Source of the DNA: Caulobacteraceae bacterium
GTDB lineage: Bacteria; Pseudomonadota; Alphaproteobacteria; Caulobacterales; Caulobacteraceae
Assembly: GCA_947475735.1 (NCBI GenBank)
Contig: CANJLQ010000006.1
Location: 62,001 to 126,000, forward strand
DNA: 64,000 nt
Direction: 5' to 3'
Shown: positions 35,948 through 44,953 of the stretch, in pieces
Layout: the number at the start of each line of letters is the position of its first letter
Position numbering within the stretch: the stretch's first letter is position 1
Position numbers and translations under genes: made by a program
The notes under the pieces: generated by a model
Told to the model about the DNA's origin: nothing
Databases searched by the model: none
The model's input: the letters and a program-made list of their open reading frames with translations, nothing else

Positions 35948-38900
35948 ATGTCCGGCCCCACGTCGGGTAATGCCCGCATCCCTGCCCGCACCGCTGGATC
36001 GGAGGCCCTGAGGACGGCGTTCGCCAGGGCGAGGGGCGGCGGAGGGCCGCTGGACGGGCTGGAACAATCCTTCGTCGATCAGGCCTACGAGGACTATGCC
36101 GAGGACGAGACGCCCGAACTGTCGGTCGACGACGTGGCCGGGGTTCTCGCCGAGGCCTGGCGCTGGAGCGACCGTCGGCTGCCGTCCGACCCCCCGCGCG
36201 TGCTGGTCGAGCCGCTGGTGGGTGCCGGAGGGCGACAGACACCCTACGATGTGCTTCGGATCCTGCAGGCCGACCGGCCGTTCCTGGTCGACAGCGTCAT
36301 GGGCGAGCTGGCCGAAACGGGCGTCTCGGTGCGGGCCCTGTTCCATCCGGTGCTGTCGCTGGCCCGTCAGGCCGACGGCTCGCGCAAGGCCAGCGGAGGC
36401 GAGACGCGCGAATCCCTGATCGTCGTGGTTCTGGACCCCCTGCCGCCCGAACGACGCGAGGCGCTGAAGGCGGCCGTCGAGGGGGCCCTGGCCGATGTCC
36501 ACACGGCGGTGGCGGATTTCAGCCAGATGAGCGCGCTGATGAACCGGTCCGTCGCCCATCTGGAGGCCCACCCCGGTGGCATCGACCCGGAGGTGGTGGC
36601 CGAGAACCTGGCCTTCCTGCGCTGGCTGAACGACGATCATTTCGTCTTCCTGGGCGCGCGCGACTACGATTACCCGCGCACGGCCGACGGCGGCTATGCC
36701 CACGAGGCGCCGCTGGACCAGTCGGCCGAGGGCGTCGGCGTGCTGCGCGATCCCGCGCGCACCGTCCTGCGCCGTTCGTCCGAACCCGCCGTGCTGACCG
36801 CCCAGATGAAGCGGCAGATCGATCTGTCCGATCCCGTCACCGTGGCCAAGGCGAACCTGAGAAGCCGCGTCCACCGCCGGGCCTACATGGATTACGTCGG
36901 GGTCAAACGATACGGCGAGGACGGCCGCCCCTCGGGCGAGACGCGGTTCGTCGGCCTGTTCACGGCGGAAGCCTATGATCGGGCGGCGTCGCAGGTGCCG
37001 CTGATCCGCAGGAAGGTCGCCAACGCCCTGGACCGGGCCGCCAAGACCCCCGGCAGCCATAACGAAAAGCGACTGAAGAACATCCTGGAGAACTATCCCC
37101 GGGACGAGCTGTTCCAGATCACCGAAGACGAGCTGCTGGAGACCGCGCTCGGGATCCTGCATCTGTACGACCGGCCCCGCATCAAGACCTTCACTAGGAA
37201 GGACCCGTTCGACCGGTTCGTCTCGGTCCTCGCCTTCATTCCCCGCGAACGCTACGACGCCGGGGTGCGCGAGCGGATCGGCAAGATCCTGGCCCAGGCC
37301 TGGGGCGGGCGGTTGTCGGCCTGGTATCCCCAGCTGTCGGACGCGCCTCTGGTCCGGATCCATTACATCGTCGGCGTGACCCCCGGCGATCACCCCACCC
37401 CCGACGCCAGGGCGCTGGAAGCCGAGGTGACCGAGGCCGGACGCAGCTGGATCGACCGGTTCGAGGGAGCGCTGCGGGCGGCCGATATCGACGACGTCCA
37501 GATCGGCGCCCTCAGCAACCGCTGGGCCGAAGCTTTCGGCCCCGGCTATCGCGCGCGCTACGACGCGGTCGAAGCGGTGGCGGACCTGCAGGAGTTCGAT
37601 CGTCTGGGCGAGGGCGAACCTGTCTCCGTGCGCGCCTTCCGCAACCCGGCGGACAGCCCGCTGCAGTTCCGGTTCAAGCTGTATCACCGGGGCGCGGCCG
37701 TACCGCTGTCCGACGTCCTTCCGATCCTGGCCGACATGGGTCTGAAGACCCTGGAGGAGTTCGGTCACGCCATCCGTCCGTCGGGCGGTGACGAGATCCA
37801 CGTCCATGAGTTCCTGCTGGAGGACCCGCGCGGCGCGGCCTTGGCCTTCGCCGACGTCAAGGGCCCGTTCGAGGCGGCCTTCTCGGCGGTGTGGACCGGC
37901 CGGACCGAGAGCGACGGCTTCAACCGGCTGGTGCTGGAACTGGGCGTCGGCTGGCGCGAGGCGGCGCTGATCCGGACCCTGGCCCGCTATCGCCAGCAGA
38001 CCGGCATGGATCCGTCGCAGGGCGTTCAGGAGGAGGCGCTGCGGGACTATCCCGCCATCGCCCGCGCCCTGACCAGCCTGTTCGCCTGCAAGTTCGACCC
38101 AGCCCATGGAGGAACCGCCGACGACCGCGCGGGCCAGATCGCGGAGCTGCAGGCCAAGATCAACGGCCTCTTGATGGAGGTGAAGAGCCTGGATCACGAC
38201 CGGGCCCTGCGCCGGCTCGCGGCCCTGGTCGGAGCCATCAAGCGCACCAACTACTATCAGGCCGGGCCCGACGGCGAAGCCAAGCCCTACATCTCGATCA
38301 AGATCGCCTCGCGCGAGCTGGACGACCTGCCTCTGCCCAAGCCCTATCGCGAGATCTTCGTCTGGGCCCCGCATGTGGAGGGCGTGCACCTGCGCTTCGG
38401 GCCCGTGGCGCGCGGCGGACTGCGCTGGTCGGACCGCCGCGACGACTTCCGCACCGAGGTCCTGGGCCTGGTCAAGGCCCAGCAGGTCAAGAACGCCGTC
38501 ATCGTGCCGGTCGGCTCCAAGGGCGGATTCTTCCCGAAATACCTGTCGCGGATCGTCCGCGCCGGCGGCGACCGCGACGCCCAGCAGGCCGAGGCCATCC
38601 GCGCCTACAAGACCTTCCTGTCCGGTCTGCTGGACATCACCGACAACATCGGGGCCGATGGCGGCGTGATCCGGCCGGCGAATGTCGTGCCGTTCGAAGG
38701 CGACGACCCCTATCTGGTCGTGGCCGCCGACAAGGGCACGGCCACCTTCTCGGACATCGCCAATGGCGTCTCGGCCGACTACGGCTTCTGGTTGGACGAC
38801 GCCTTCGCGTCGGGCGGCTCGGTCGGCTACGACCACAAGGCGATGGGCATCACGGCCCGAGGGGCCTGGGAGGCAGTCAAGCGCCACTTCCGCGAGATCG

Positions 38901-40843
38901 GCAAGGACATCCAGTCCGAGCCCTTCACCGTCGTCGGCGTCGGCGACATGTCGGGTGACGTGTTCGGCAACGGCCTCTTGCTGTCCAAGGGGTCCAGGCT
39001 GATCGCGGCCTTCGACCACCGCGACATCTTCATCGACCCAACGCCCGATCCGGCCCGGTCGTGGGAGGAGCGCAACCGGCTGTTCCAGCTGCCCCGTTCG
39101 TCCTGGCAGGACTATGACAAGGCCTTGATCTCGGCGGGCGGCGGCGTGTTCTCGCGCAGCGCCAAGTCGATTGACCTGACGCCCGAGATCCGCGCGGCTC
39201 TGGACATCACCGACGAGGCACTGGACCCGGTCAGCCTGATCCGGGCGATCCTGAAGGCGCCGGCGGAGCTGCTGTATCTCGGCGGCATCGGCACCTATGT
39301 GAAATCTGCGGCCGAGACCGACGCCCAGGTCGGCGACAAGGGCACCGACGCCCTGCGGATCAACGCCGACGAACTGCGCGTCAAGGTCGTGGGCGAGGGC
39401 GCCAACCTCGGCCTGACCCAGGCCGGCCGCATCGCCTTTGCCGCTTCTGGGGGCCGCATCAACACCGACGCCATCGATAACTCGGCGGGCGTCGACACCT
39501 CGGACCACGAGGTCAACATCAAGATCCTCATCGGCTCGGCCGTCACGAACGGGGTTCTGCCCTTGGAAGAGCGGGTGCCGCTTCTGGCCTCGATGACCGA
39601 GGATGTCGGTCTCAAGGTCCTGGCCCACAACTACGACCAGACCCTGGCCCTGACCCTGCAGCAGGCGGAAGGGACGGGCGCGCTGGACGCCCAGCAGCGG
39701 TTCATGCAGGCTCTGACAGCGCGCGGCAAACTGGATCGCAAGGTCGAGGGACTGCCGATTGACGCCCGACTCCAGGAGATGAAGACGGCCGGTCAGGCCC
39801 TGACCCGACCGGAGCTGGCCGTGCTGATGGCCTATGCCAAGCTGGAGCTGTCCGACGAGATCGTGGCATCCGCCGCGCCCGAGGACCCCTTCTTCGAGGA
39901 GACCCTGGTCCGCTATTTCCCCGAGCCCCTGGCCCGGTTCGAGGACCAGATGCGCGGGCACCGGCTGCGTCGCGACATCATCGCCACGGTCCTGGCCAAT
40001 GAGATCGTGAACATGGCGGGCCCGACCTTCCCTGACCGGCTGCGCGGCGCGGCGGGTTGCGACACCACCGCCCTGGTCATCGCCTTCGAGGCCGCGCGCC
40101 GGGTGTTCCGCCTCGACGAGGCCTGGGACGCGGTCAGCGCGCTGGATCTCAAGGTCCCGGCCGAGACCCAGACGGCGCTGTATGCCGAGATCGCCACCGT
40201 CCTGCGCCGCCAGACCTTCTGGCTGGCCCGGCGCGCGGGGCGGGCAGGGGCGACGGTCGCGGGGCTGATCGAGGCCTATCGTCCGGCCGCCGACGCCTTG
40301 AGGGCGGCGGGCGGCGACGTCCTGTCCCGCTTCGAGCAGCAACGGCTGGCGGCGCGGCTGAAGGGGTTCGCCGACATGGGGGTGGGCGAGGATCTGACCC
40401 AGACGGTGTCGATGCTGCGCCCCCTGGTGGCCACGGCCGACATCGGCGATCTGGCGGCGGAGACCGGCTGGTCCGAGCCTCGGCTGGCGCGGCTGTACCA
40501 CCAGGTCGGCGCGGCCTTCGACTTCGACCGGCTGCGCGCGGCCGCCGGGGCCGTGCCCTCGGTGGATCACTTCGATCGGCTGGCGGTTCGCCGACTGATC
40601 GAGGACCTGATGGCCGAACAGGTCGTGCTGACCCGCGCCGTCGCCAAGGCCTCGGACCCTGCCGTGGGCGACACCGAGGCGACCGCCGAGGCCGCCGTGG
40701 ACGCCTGGATCGGCACGCGCCAGGCGCTGGTCGAGGGCGTCCGCGCCGCCGTCGACGAAATCGAGGCGTCCGGCACGGGCTGGACCTTCGCCAAGCTCAC
40801 CATCGCCAACGGCCAGATCCGCCAGGTCGCAGGGTCGGCCTGA
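35948..40843 (+). CDS. gdh: NAD-specific glutamate dehydrogenase, 180-kDa class
   Basis: 1631 residues, the size of the large NAD-dependent GDH class (L-180, as first studied in Streptomyces and Pseudomonas). A long regulatory N-terminal half (residues 1-700) precedes the catalytic region: GPVARGGLRWSDRRDDFRTEVLGL, KGGFFPK, and the Rossmann segment with FTVVGVGDMSGDVFGNG. It deaminates glutamate to 2-oxoglutarate. ATG at 35948 is used; the open frame back to 35855 overlaps the previous terminator. Overlaps the next gene by one base. Confidence 0.96.
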   Translation: MSGPTSGNARIPARTAGSEALRTAFARARGGGGPLDGLEQSFVDQAYEDYAEDETPELSVDDVAGVLAEAWRWSDRRLPSDPPRVLVEPLVGAGGRQTPYDVLRILQADRPFLVDSVMGELAETGVSVRALFHPVLSLARQADGSRKASGGETRESLIVVVLDPLPPERREALKAAVEGALADVHTAVADFSQMSALMNRSVAHLEAHPGGIDPEVVAENLAFLRWLNDDHFVFLGARDYDYPRTADGGYAHEAPLDQSAEGVGVLRDPARTVLRRSSEPAVLTAQMKRQIDLSDPVTVAKANLRSRVHRRAYMDYVGVKRYGEDGRPSGETRFVGLFTAEAYDRAASQVPLIRRKVANALDRAAKTPGSHNEKRLKNILENYPRDELFQITEDELLETALGILHLYDRPRIKTFTRKDPFDRFVSVLAFIPRERYDAGVRERIGKILAQAWGGRLSAWYPQLSDAPLVRIHYIVGVTPGDHPTPDARALEAEVTEAGRSWIDRFEGALRAADIDDVQIGALSNRWAEAFGPGYRARYDAVEAVADLQEFDRLGEGEPVSVRAFRNPADSPLQFRFKLYHRGAAVPLSDVLPILADMGLKTLEEFGHAIRPSGGDEIHVHEFLLEDPRGAALAFADVKGPFEAAFSAVWTGRTESDGFNRLVLELGVGWREAALIRTLARYRQQTGMDPSQGVQEEALRDYPAIARALTSLFACKFDPAHGGTADDRAGQIAELQAKINGLLMEVKSLDHDRALRRLAALVGAIKRTNYYQAGPDGEAKPYISIKIASRELDDLPLPKPYREIFVWAPHVEGVHLRFGPVARGGLRWSDRRDDFRTEVLGLVKAQQVKNAVIVPVGSKGGFFPKYLSRIVRAGGDRDAQQAEAIRAYKTFLSGLLDITDNIGADGGVIRPANVVPFEGDDPYLVVAADKGTATFSDIANGVSADYGFWLDDAFASGGSVGYDHKAMGITARGAWEAVKRHFREIGKDIQSEPFTVVGVGDMSGDVFGNGLLLSKGSRLIAAFDHRDIFIDPTPDPARSWEERNRLFQLPRSSWQDYDKALISAGGGVFSRSAKSIDLTPEIRAALDITDEALDPVSLIRAILKAPAELLYLGGIGTYVKSAAETDAQVGDKGTDALRINADELRVKVVGEGANLGLTQAGRIAFAASGGRINTDAIDNSAGVDTSDHEVNIKILIGSAVTNGVLPLEERVPLLASMTEDVGLKVLAHNYDQTLALTLQQAEGTGALDAQQRFMQALTARGKLDRKVEGLPIDARLQEMKTAGQALTRPELAVLMAYAKLELSDEIVASAAPEDPFFEETLVRYFPEPLARFEDQMRGHRLRRDIIATVLANEIVNMAGPTFPDRLRGAAGCDTTALVIAFEAARRVFRLDEAWDAVSALDLKVPAETQTALYAEIATVLRRQTFWLARRAGRAGATVAGLIEAYRPAADALRAAGGDVLSRFEQQRLAARLKGFADMGVGEDLTQTVSMLRPLVATADIGDLAAETGWSEPRLARLYHQVGAAFDFDRLRAAAGAVPSVDHFDRLAVRRLIEDLMAEQVVLTRAVAKASDPAVGDTEATAEAAVDAWIGTRQALVEGVRAAVDEIEASGTGWTFAKLTIANGQIRQVAGSA

Positions 40844-41310
40844 TGCCCAGAAAGTTCCTCGTCGTCGTCGACGACAGCCCAGAGTTCGAGGCGGCCCTGC
40901 GCTATGCCTCGCGCCGGGCGCGTTCGACGGGTGGCCGGGTGGCCCTTCTGCGCATCATTCCGGGCGGGTCCGACGAGCACTGGGCCGGGGTGCGCGAGGA
41001 GATCCAACGCCAGCAAAGGGCCGAGGCCGAGGCGCTGCTGACCCGGCTCGGCGAGGAGGCCCTGACCCGGTCCGGGTCCCAGCCGATCTTCCTGATCGAG
41101 GAAGGCGAACCCCCGGGCGCGATCCGTAAGGTCTGCGGCGAGGACCCCGAGATCAAGATCCTGGTCCTGGCGGCGGGGACCGGCTCGCGCGGGCCGGGGC
41201 CGCTGGTCTCGGCCGTGCTGAAGCAGGGCGCGGCCTTCGGTGGGCGCAAGCTCCCGGTGACCATCGTGCCCGGCGAGCTGACCGACGCGGAGATCGAGGA
41301 CCTGGCATGA
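40843..41310 (+). CDS. universal stress protein (UspA family)
   Basis: 155 residues, starting MPRKFLVVVDDSPEFEAALRYASRRA, an Usp-type N-terminal strand and helix. The C-terminal part IKILVLAAGTGSRGPGPLVSAVL is a variant of the G-x2-G-x9-G-S/T ATP-binding loop, followed by PVTIVPG. The ATP loop is only a partial match. Its start overlaps the gdh stop (TGATG), so the two are co-translated. Confidence 0.88.
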   Translation: MPRKFLVVVDDSPEFEAALRYASRRARSTGGRVALLRIIPGGSDEHWAGVREEIQRQQRAEAEALLTRLGEEALTRSGSQPIFLIEEGEPPGAIRKVCGEDPEIKILVLAAGTGSRGPGPLVSAVLKQGAAFGGRKLPVTIVPGELTDAEIEDLA

Positions 41311-41315
41311 TCTTC

Positions 41316-41466
41316 CTTCTCCCCTGGCGGAAGAGGGTAGCCCGCAGGGCCGGATGAGGGGTCCGGCGACGCGCACCGGCTGATGGTATGTGTGGCTTAC
41401 CGGCAAGACCGACTGTCACCCCTCATCCGTCAGCCTTCGGCTGCCACCTTCTCCCGCAAGGCGAGA
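41316..41466. repeat. long inverted repeat, REP-like family 3
   Basis: A 150-base region between the Usp and Nfu genes. The left arm contains CTTCTCCC...GGATGAGGGGT and the right arm ACCCCTCATCC...CACCTTCTCCCGC. Each arm folds locally, for example TCAGCCTTCGGCTG on the right. The motif CCCTCATCC...CACCTTCTCCC is a common intergenic palindrome in alphaproteobacteria. Confidence 0.75.
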
Positions 41467-41512
41467 CGAGACCCGTCTTGCGAAGTTCCTGCCCCAGGCG
41501 CATCTGTTCGCC

Positions 41513-42067
41513 ATGTTCATCCAGACCGAACCCACCCCCAATCCGAACGTCCTGAAGTTCATTCCCGGCCGCATCGTCTCCGGCACGCCGCGCGAGTTCG
41601 TGTCGGTCGATCAGGCCGCGGCCTCGCCTCTGGCGGAGGGGCTGTTCCAGCTGGAAGACGTGACCGGCGTCTTCTTCGGCGAGGACTATGTGTCGGTGAC
41701 CCGCGCCGCCCACGGGCGCGACTGGAGCGATCTGAAGCCCGAGATCCTGGCCGTGGTCATGGATCATTTCACCTCCGGCGCGCCGCTGATGCGCGACGGG
41801 GCCGAGACCGCTGAGGACACCAGCGAGGATTCCGAGATCGTCGCCGAGATCAAATCGCTGCTGGACAGCCGCATCCGTCCGGCCGTGGCCCAGGACGGCG
41901 GCGACATCCTGTTCGACAGCTTCGATCTGGAGACCGGGGTCCTGTCCCTGCGCATGCGCGGGGCCTGCGCCGGTTGTCCGTCCTCGGCCATGACCCTGAA
42001 GTCCGGGGTCGAGCAGATGATGCGCCACTACGTCCCCGAAGTGACCCGCGTCGAGCAGGTGATTTAA
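41513..42067 (+). CDS. Nfu-type Fe-S cluster carrier protein
   Basis: 184 residues. N-terminal Nfu domain starting MFIQTEPTPNPNVLKFIPG, a 20-residue acidic linker, then the NifU C-terminal domain with CAGC (Cys152/Cys155) in RMRGACAGCPSSAMTLKSGVEQMM. The two domains and length match alphaproteobacterial and mitochondrial NFU1, which passes [4Fe-4S] clusters to targets such as lipoate synthase and aconitase. ATG at 41513 is the family start. Its leader includes the REP-like repeat. Confidence 0.95.
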   Translation: MFIQTEPTPNPNVLKFIPGRIVSGTPREFVSVDQAAASPLAEGLFQLEDVTGVFFGEDYVSVTRAAHGRDWSDLKPEILAVVMDHFTSGAPLMRDGAETAEDTSEDSEIVAEIKSLLDSRIRPAVAQDGGDILFDSFDLETGVLSLRMRGACAGCPSSAMTLKSGVEQMMRHYVPEVTRVEQVI

Positions 42068-42188
42068 GGCGCTACCGATCGCGACGCGTCGATGGCATGC
42101 CGTCGACGTCACTGCTTGAGCGGAAGCCCTTCCGCGACGTGAAACCAAAACGTCTCGCTGAACGGCGCGGTGTCAGGCAGAATACGGC

Positions 42189-42791
42189 GTGGCCCGTTTT
42201 CACGCCGATCCTCAACTGAATGCGCTGGGCGAGGCGCTGGCCGACCTGCGCCGCGAAGCCGGCCTCAGCCAGGCAGAGGCGGGCGGGCGCGTGACGATGA
42301 CCAGCCAGGGCTGGGGTCTGTATGAAAGCGGGCGGCGGCCGGGGCTCTTTCGTCCCGATGTTCAGCGCCGTCTGACCGCCGCCCTGGGCACGACACCGGA
42401 AGCCCTGGCCCTGCGGCTGGCGGCGGCGGGTGCTTCCGAGATCAACGGCCGTGTGGCGACCGGCGTCGAGACGTCCGGGCGGGCCTTCCGCTCGGTGCCG
42501 TCGCCCACTCAGCCAGGGGCAAGGGAGCGGATTCCTCTGTCCAATGACGATCTCGCCCCCTGGGCCGTGTCCGGCGTGATCCTGGAGGTCGATCCGGGTC
42601 GGTGGCCGAGGCGGGACCAGGGCTGTGTGATCGATCTGATCGACGGAGGTCGGCTGGTGCGGCTGTACGATGGAGCGGACGCCGACCGGCTCTATCTCCG
42701 GGGAGGTCCCGACGGCCTGAGCGGGCGCAGCGAGGTGGCGCGCGCATCGGTCGTCCGCGTTGCGGCCGTGGTCGCCAGGATCGACGAATGA
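42189..42791 (+). CDS. XRE-family DNA-binding regulator with C-terminal domain
   Basis: 200 residues from GTG at 42189. The HTH covers about 10-65 (EALADLRREAGLSQAEAGGRV...SQGWGLYESGRRPG...LTAALG). The second half (100-200) is beta-rich, ending DGADADRLYLRGGPDGL. It could be a LexA/CI-type C-terminal dimerisation domain without visible Ser-Lys catalytic pair. Target and signal are unknown. First of four small XRE genes in 8 kb. Confidence 0.78.
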   Translation: MARFHADPQLNALGEALADLRREAGLSQAEAGGRVTMTSQGWGLYESGRRPGLFRPDVQRRLTAALGTTPEALALRLAAAGASEINGRVATGVETSGRAFRSVPSPTQPGARERIPLSNDDLAPWAVSGVILEVDPGRWPRRDQGCVIDLIDGGRLVRLYDGADADRLYLRGGPDGLSGRSEVARASVVRVAAVVARIDE

Positions 42792-42863
42792 AACGAAACT
42801 GTTGCAGCTTTGGGTGTGATGTGAAACAACATCGTCTATCCCGCAGCGGATGGATGTCGCCTC

Positions 42864-43259
42864 ATGCCTCGATCTCCCGACGAAACGGACGCCTTCGTCG
42901 GCGCGCGGCTGGCTGGACGACGACAGGCGCTCGGACTCACCCAGGTGGCCTTGGCCAAACGCCTGGGGATCAGCGCTCAGCAGATCCAGAAGTACGAGGC
43001 GGGGACCAACCGCATCTCGGCGTCCAGGCTCAGCCGGATCGCGGCGGCGCTCGGCGACCACCCGGGGGCCTATTTCCCGCCGCTGACCGAAGCCGATTCT
43101 GTGGAGGACAGCGAAGCCGGGCGGGGTCTGTCCGTCGCGCGCTTCCTGACGGCGACGACGGAAGGCCGCGTTGTGGCGGAGAGTTTTCCCCTGATCCGCG
43201 ACCGCGCGGTCCGGCAGGCGATCGCGCGCGTGGTCGAGGCCCTGGCGGCACCCGGGTGA
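42864..43259 (+). CDS. XRE-family regulator (short, paralogue of the 49896 gene)
   Basis: 131 residues. HTH at about 13-68: VGARLAGRRQALGLTQVALAKRLGISAQQIQKYEAGTNRISASRL. The recognition segment QQIQKYEAGTNRISASRL is nearly identical to QQVQKYEKGTNRISASKL of the gene at 49896, so the two are paralogues that may read similar operators. The rest is a helical tail. It sits 25 bases before tsaB. Confidence 0.85.
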   Translation: MPRSPDETDAFVGARLAGRRQALGLTQVALAKRLGISAQQIQKYEAGTNRISASRLSRIAAALGDHPGAYFPPLTEADSVEDSEAGRGLSVARFLTATTEGRVVAESFPLIRDRAVRQAIARVVEALAAPG

Positions 43260-43284
43260 TCGATCGGTCCTCGTGCGGTGTCGC

Positions 43285-43950
43285 ATGAGGGTACTGGTCA
43301 TCGACACCACCCTGGGGGCCTGCACGGCGGGGCTCGTCGACGGCCAGACGGTGCTGGGCCAGCGGTCGCAGGTCATGGCGCGCGGCCATTCCGAACGGCT
43401 GGGCGGCTTCGTGCGGGACGCCGTGGGCGAGGCGGGCGGGGGCTTCGCGGCGATCGAGCGGATCGGCGTGACGGTGGGGCCGGGCTCCTTCACCGGGTTG
43501 CGCGTCGGTCTGGCCTTCGCCCTGGGCCTCGGTCAGGCGTTGGGTCGCCCAGTGGTCGGGCTGTCCTCCCTGCAAGCCCTCGCCGCTTCTGCCGAGGGAG
43601 GCTGGGACGGGCCGGTCGCCTCGGTGATCGATGCCCGGCGCGGCGAGGTTTATCTCCAGACGTTCCTCGAGGGCGAGCCAATGGAACCGGCGAGGGCCGC
43701 GAACGTGCAGGATGCGAGAACGACTCTGGCCGGACCGCCCGCCTGGCGCTGGGCCGGAGATGGGGCCGCGTTGGTGACAGACGACCCCGGTGCCGTCGTG
43801 ACCGCCCCAACGGTGGTCGCTCTGGCGGCGCTGACCGAACGGCTCGAACCGGCGGATCATCCGCCCCGGCCCCTCTATCTGCGCGCGCCCGACGCGACCC
43901 CGCCGACCCGCCTGCCGGGACAGGCGCGCGCCGTCGCGCCGTCGGCATGA
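43285..43950 (+). CDS. tsaB: TsaB, tRNA t6A synthesis protein
   Basis: 221 residues. N-terminal MRVLVIDTTLGACTAGLVDG and the conserved IGVTVGPGSFTGLRVGLAFALGL define TsaB (YeaZ). It forms the threonylcarbamoyl transferase complex with TsaD and TsaE. ATG at 43285 gives the standard start. Overlaps rimI (ATGA). Confidence 0.93.
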   Translation: MRVLVIDTTLGACTAGLVDGQTVLGQRSQVMARGHSERLGGFVRDAVGEAGGGFAAIERIGVTVGPGSFTGLRVGLAFALGLGQALGRPVVGLSSLQALAASAEGGWDGPVASVIDARRGEVYLQTFLEGEPMEPARAANVQDARTTLAGPPAWRWAGDGAALVTDDPGAVVTAPTVVALAALTERLEPADHPPRPLYLRAPDATPPTRLPGQARAVAPSA

Positions 43951-44393
43951 GCGGACAGCCGAACGCCCCCTGCGCCGAGGCGCTCGCCGCGATCCATGCC
44001 GAGGCGTTCGAGATGCCGTGGTCCCGCCTCGCCTTCGCGGAGCTGCTGGATCAACCGGGTGTGCTGCTGGAGGTGGACGCGAGCGGCTTCATCCTGATCC
44101 GGGTGGCGGCCGACGAGGCGGAAATCCTGACCCTGGCGGTCCGCCCGTCGGCGCGCCGCGCCGGGCTCGGGGCGCGACTCACGCGGGCGGCGGCAGAGCG
44201 CGCCCTGTTGGCAGGGTCGCAGAGGCTGTTCCTGGAGGTCGCCGAGGACAATGTCGCGGCGCGCGCGCTCTACGACCGGATGGGGTTCGAGGCGGCCGGG
44301 CGGCGGCCGCGCTACTATGCCCGGCCCAACGCCGCGCCGGTCGATGCCCTGCTACTGGTTCTCAACTTGGCTGGACCGCTTCCCAGCGGATGA
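43947..44393 (+). CDS. rimI: RimI-type N-acetyltransferase
   Basis: 148 residues with a GNAT fold. The acetyl-CoA loop variant VRPSARRAGLGARLTRAA, then LFLEVAEDNVAARALYDRMGFEAAGRRPRYY. It is taken as RimI (ribosomal protein S18 N-terminal acetyltransferase) mainly because tsaB-rimI is a conserved pair. A different substrate is possible. Confidence 0.87.
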   Translation: MSGQPNAPCAEALAAIHAEAFEMPWSRLAFAELLDQPGVLLEVDASGFILIRVAADEAEILTLAVRPSARRAGLGARLTRAAAERALLAGSQRLFLEVAEDNVAARALYDRMGFEAAGRRPRYYARPNAAPVDALLLVLNLAGPLPSG

Positions 44394-44415
44394 TCTCAGC
44401 CCTATCTTGCACGCC

Positions 44416-44895
44416 ATGGACCGGATCGAGAAACTCTGCGCCGACCGCGGCATGCGCATGACCGAACAGCGGCGCGTCATCGCCCGTGTCCTGTCCAACG
44501 CCGAGGACCATCCGGACGTTGAGGAACTGTACCGCCGCGCCTCGGCCATCGACCCGCACATCTCCATCGCCACCGTCTATCGCACCGTGCGCCTGTTCGA
44601 AGAGGCCGGGGTCGTGGAGAAGCATGACTTCGGCGACGGGCGCAGCCGCTATGAAGAGGCCGGCGACGATCACCACGACCACCTGATCGACACCAAGACC
44701 GGAGAGGTGATCGAATTCTTCGACGCCGAGATCGAACGGCTGAAGACCGAGATCGCCGAACGTCTCGGTTTCGAGCTGGTCGGCCATAAGCTGGAGCTCT
44801 ACGGCAAGGCGATCGATGGTGCCGAACCGTCCAAGCGCGAGGGGCTGATCTTCACGCGGAACGTCGCCCGCGTGCGCCCCGAGAGCGTCTCCTGA
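44416..44895 (+). CDS. fur: Fur-family metal-responsive regulator
   Basis: 159 residues. Winged helix region [29 protein letters not shown]...[32 protein letters not shown], and metal-site segment HHDHLID (86-92). No CXXC pairs are present; Cys8 is the only cysteine, so the structural zinc-Cys4 site of some Fur proteins is lacking, as in several alphaproteobacterial Fur proteins. Named Fur by sequence and its place between rimI and miaB; the metal is inferred. Confidence 0.9.
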   Translation: MDRIEKLCADRGMRMTEQRRVIARVLSNAEDHPDVEELYRRASAIDPHISIATVYRTVRLFEEAGVVEKHDFGDGRSRYEEAGDDHHDHLIDTKTGEVIEFFDAEIERLKTEIAERLGFELVGHKLELYGKAIDGAEPSKREGLIFTRNVARVRPESVS

Positions 44896-44953
44896 CCCTG
44901 TCGCGTGCTGTGTCCGCCTTGCGGACGCCCGGATCGGCGACCATAAGCCGCCC

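Noticed and set aside
35891..40570. A 1559-codon open frame on the minus strand opposite the glutamate dehydrogenase gene
   Set aside because: It is a GC-rich mirror frame: Gly/Arg/Gln/Asp/His-rich and without domain signs, while the plus strand encodes an unmistakable enzyme.
42830..42850. parS half-site-like sequences such as GTGATGTGAAACA and CGACGTGAAAC (about 42138)
   Set aside because: Only one half matches and the palindromic core CACGTG is absent.
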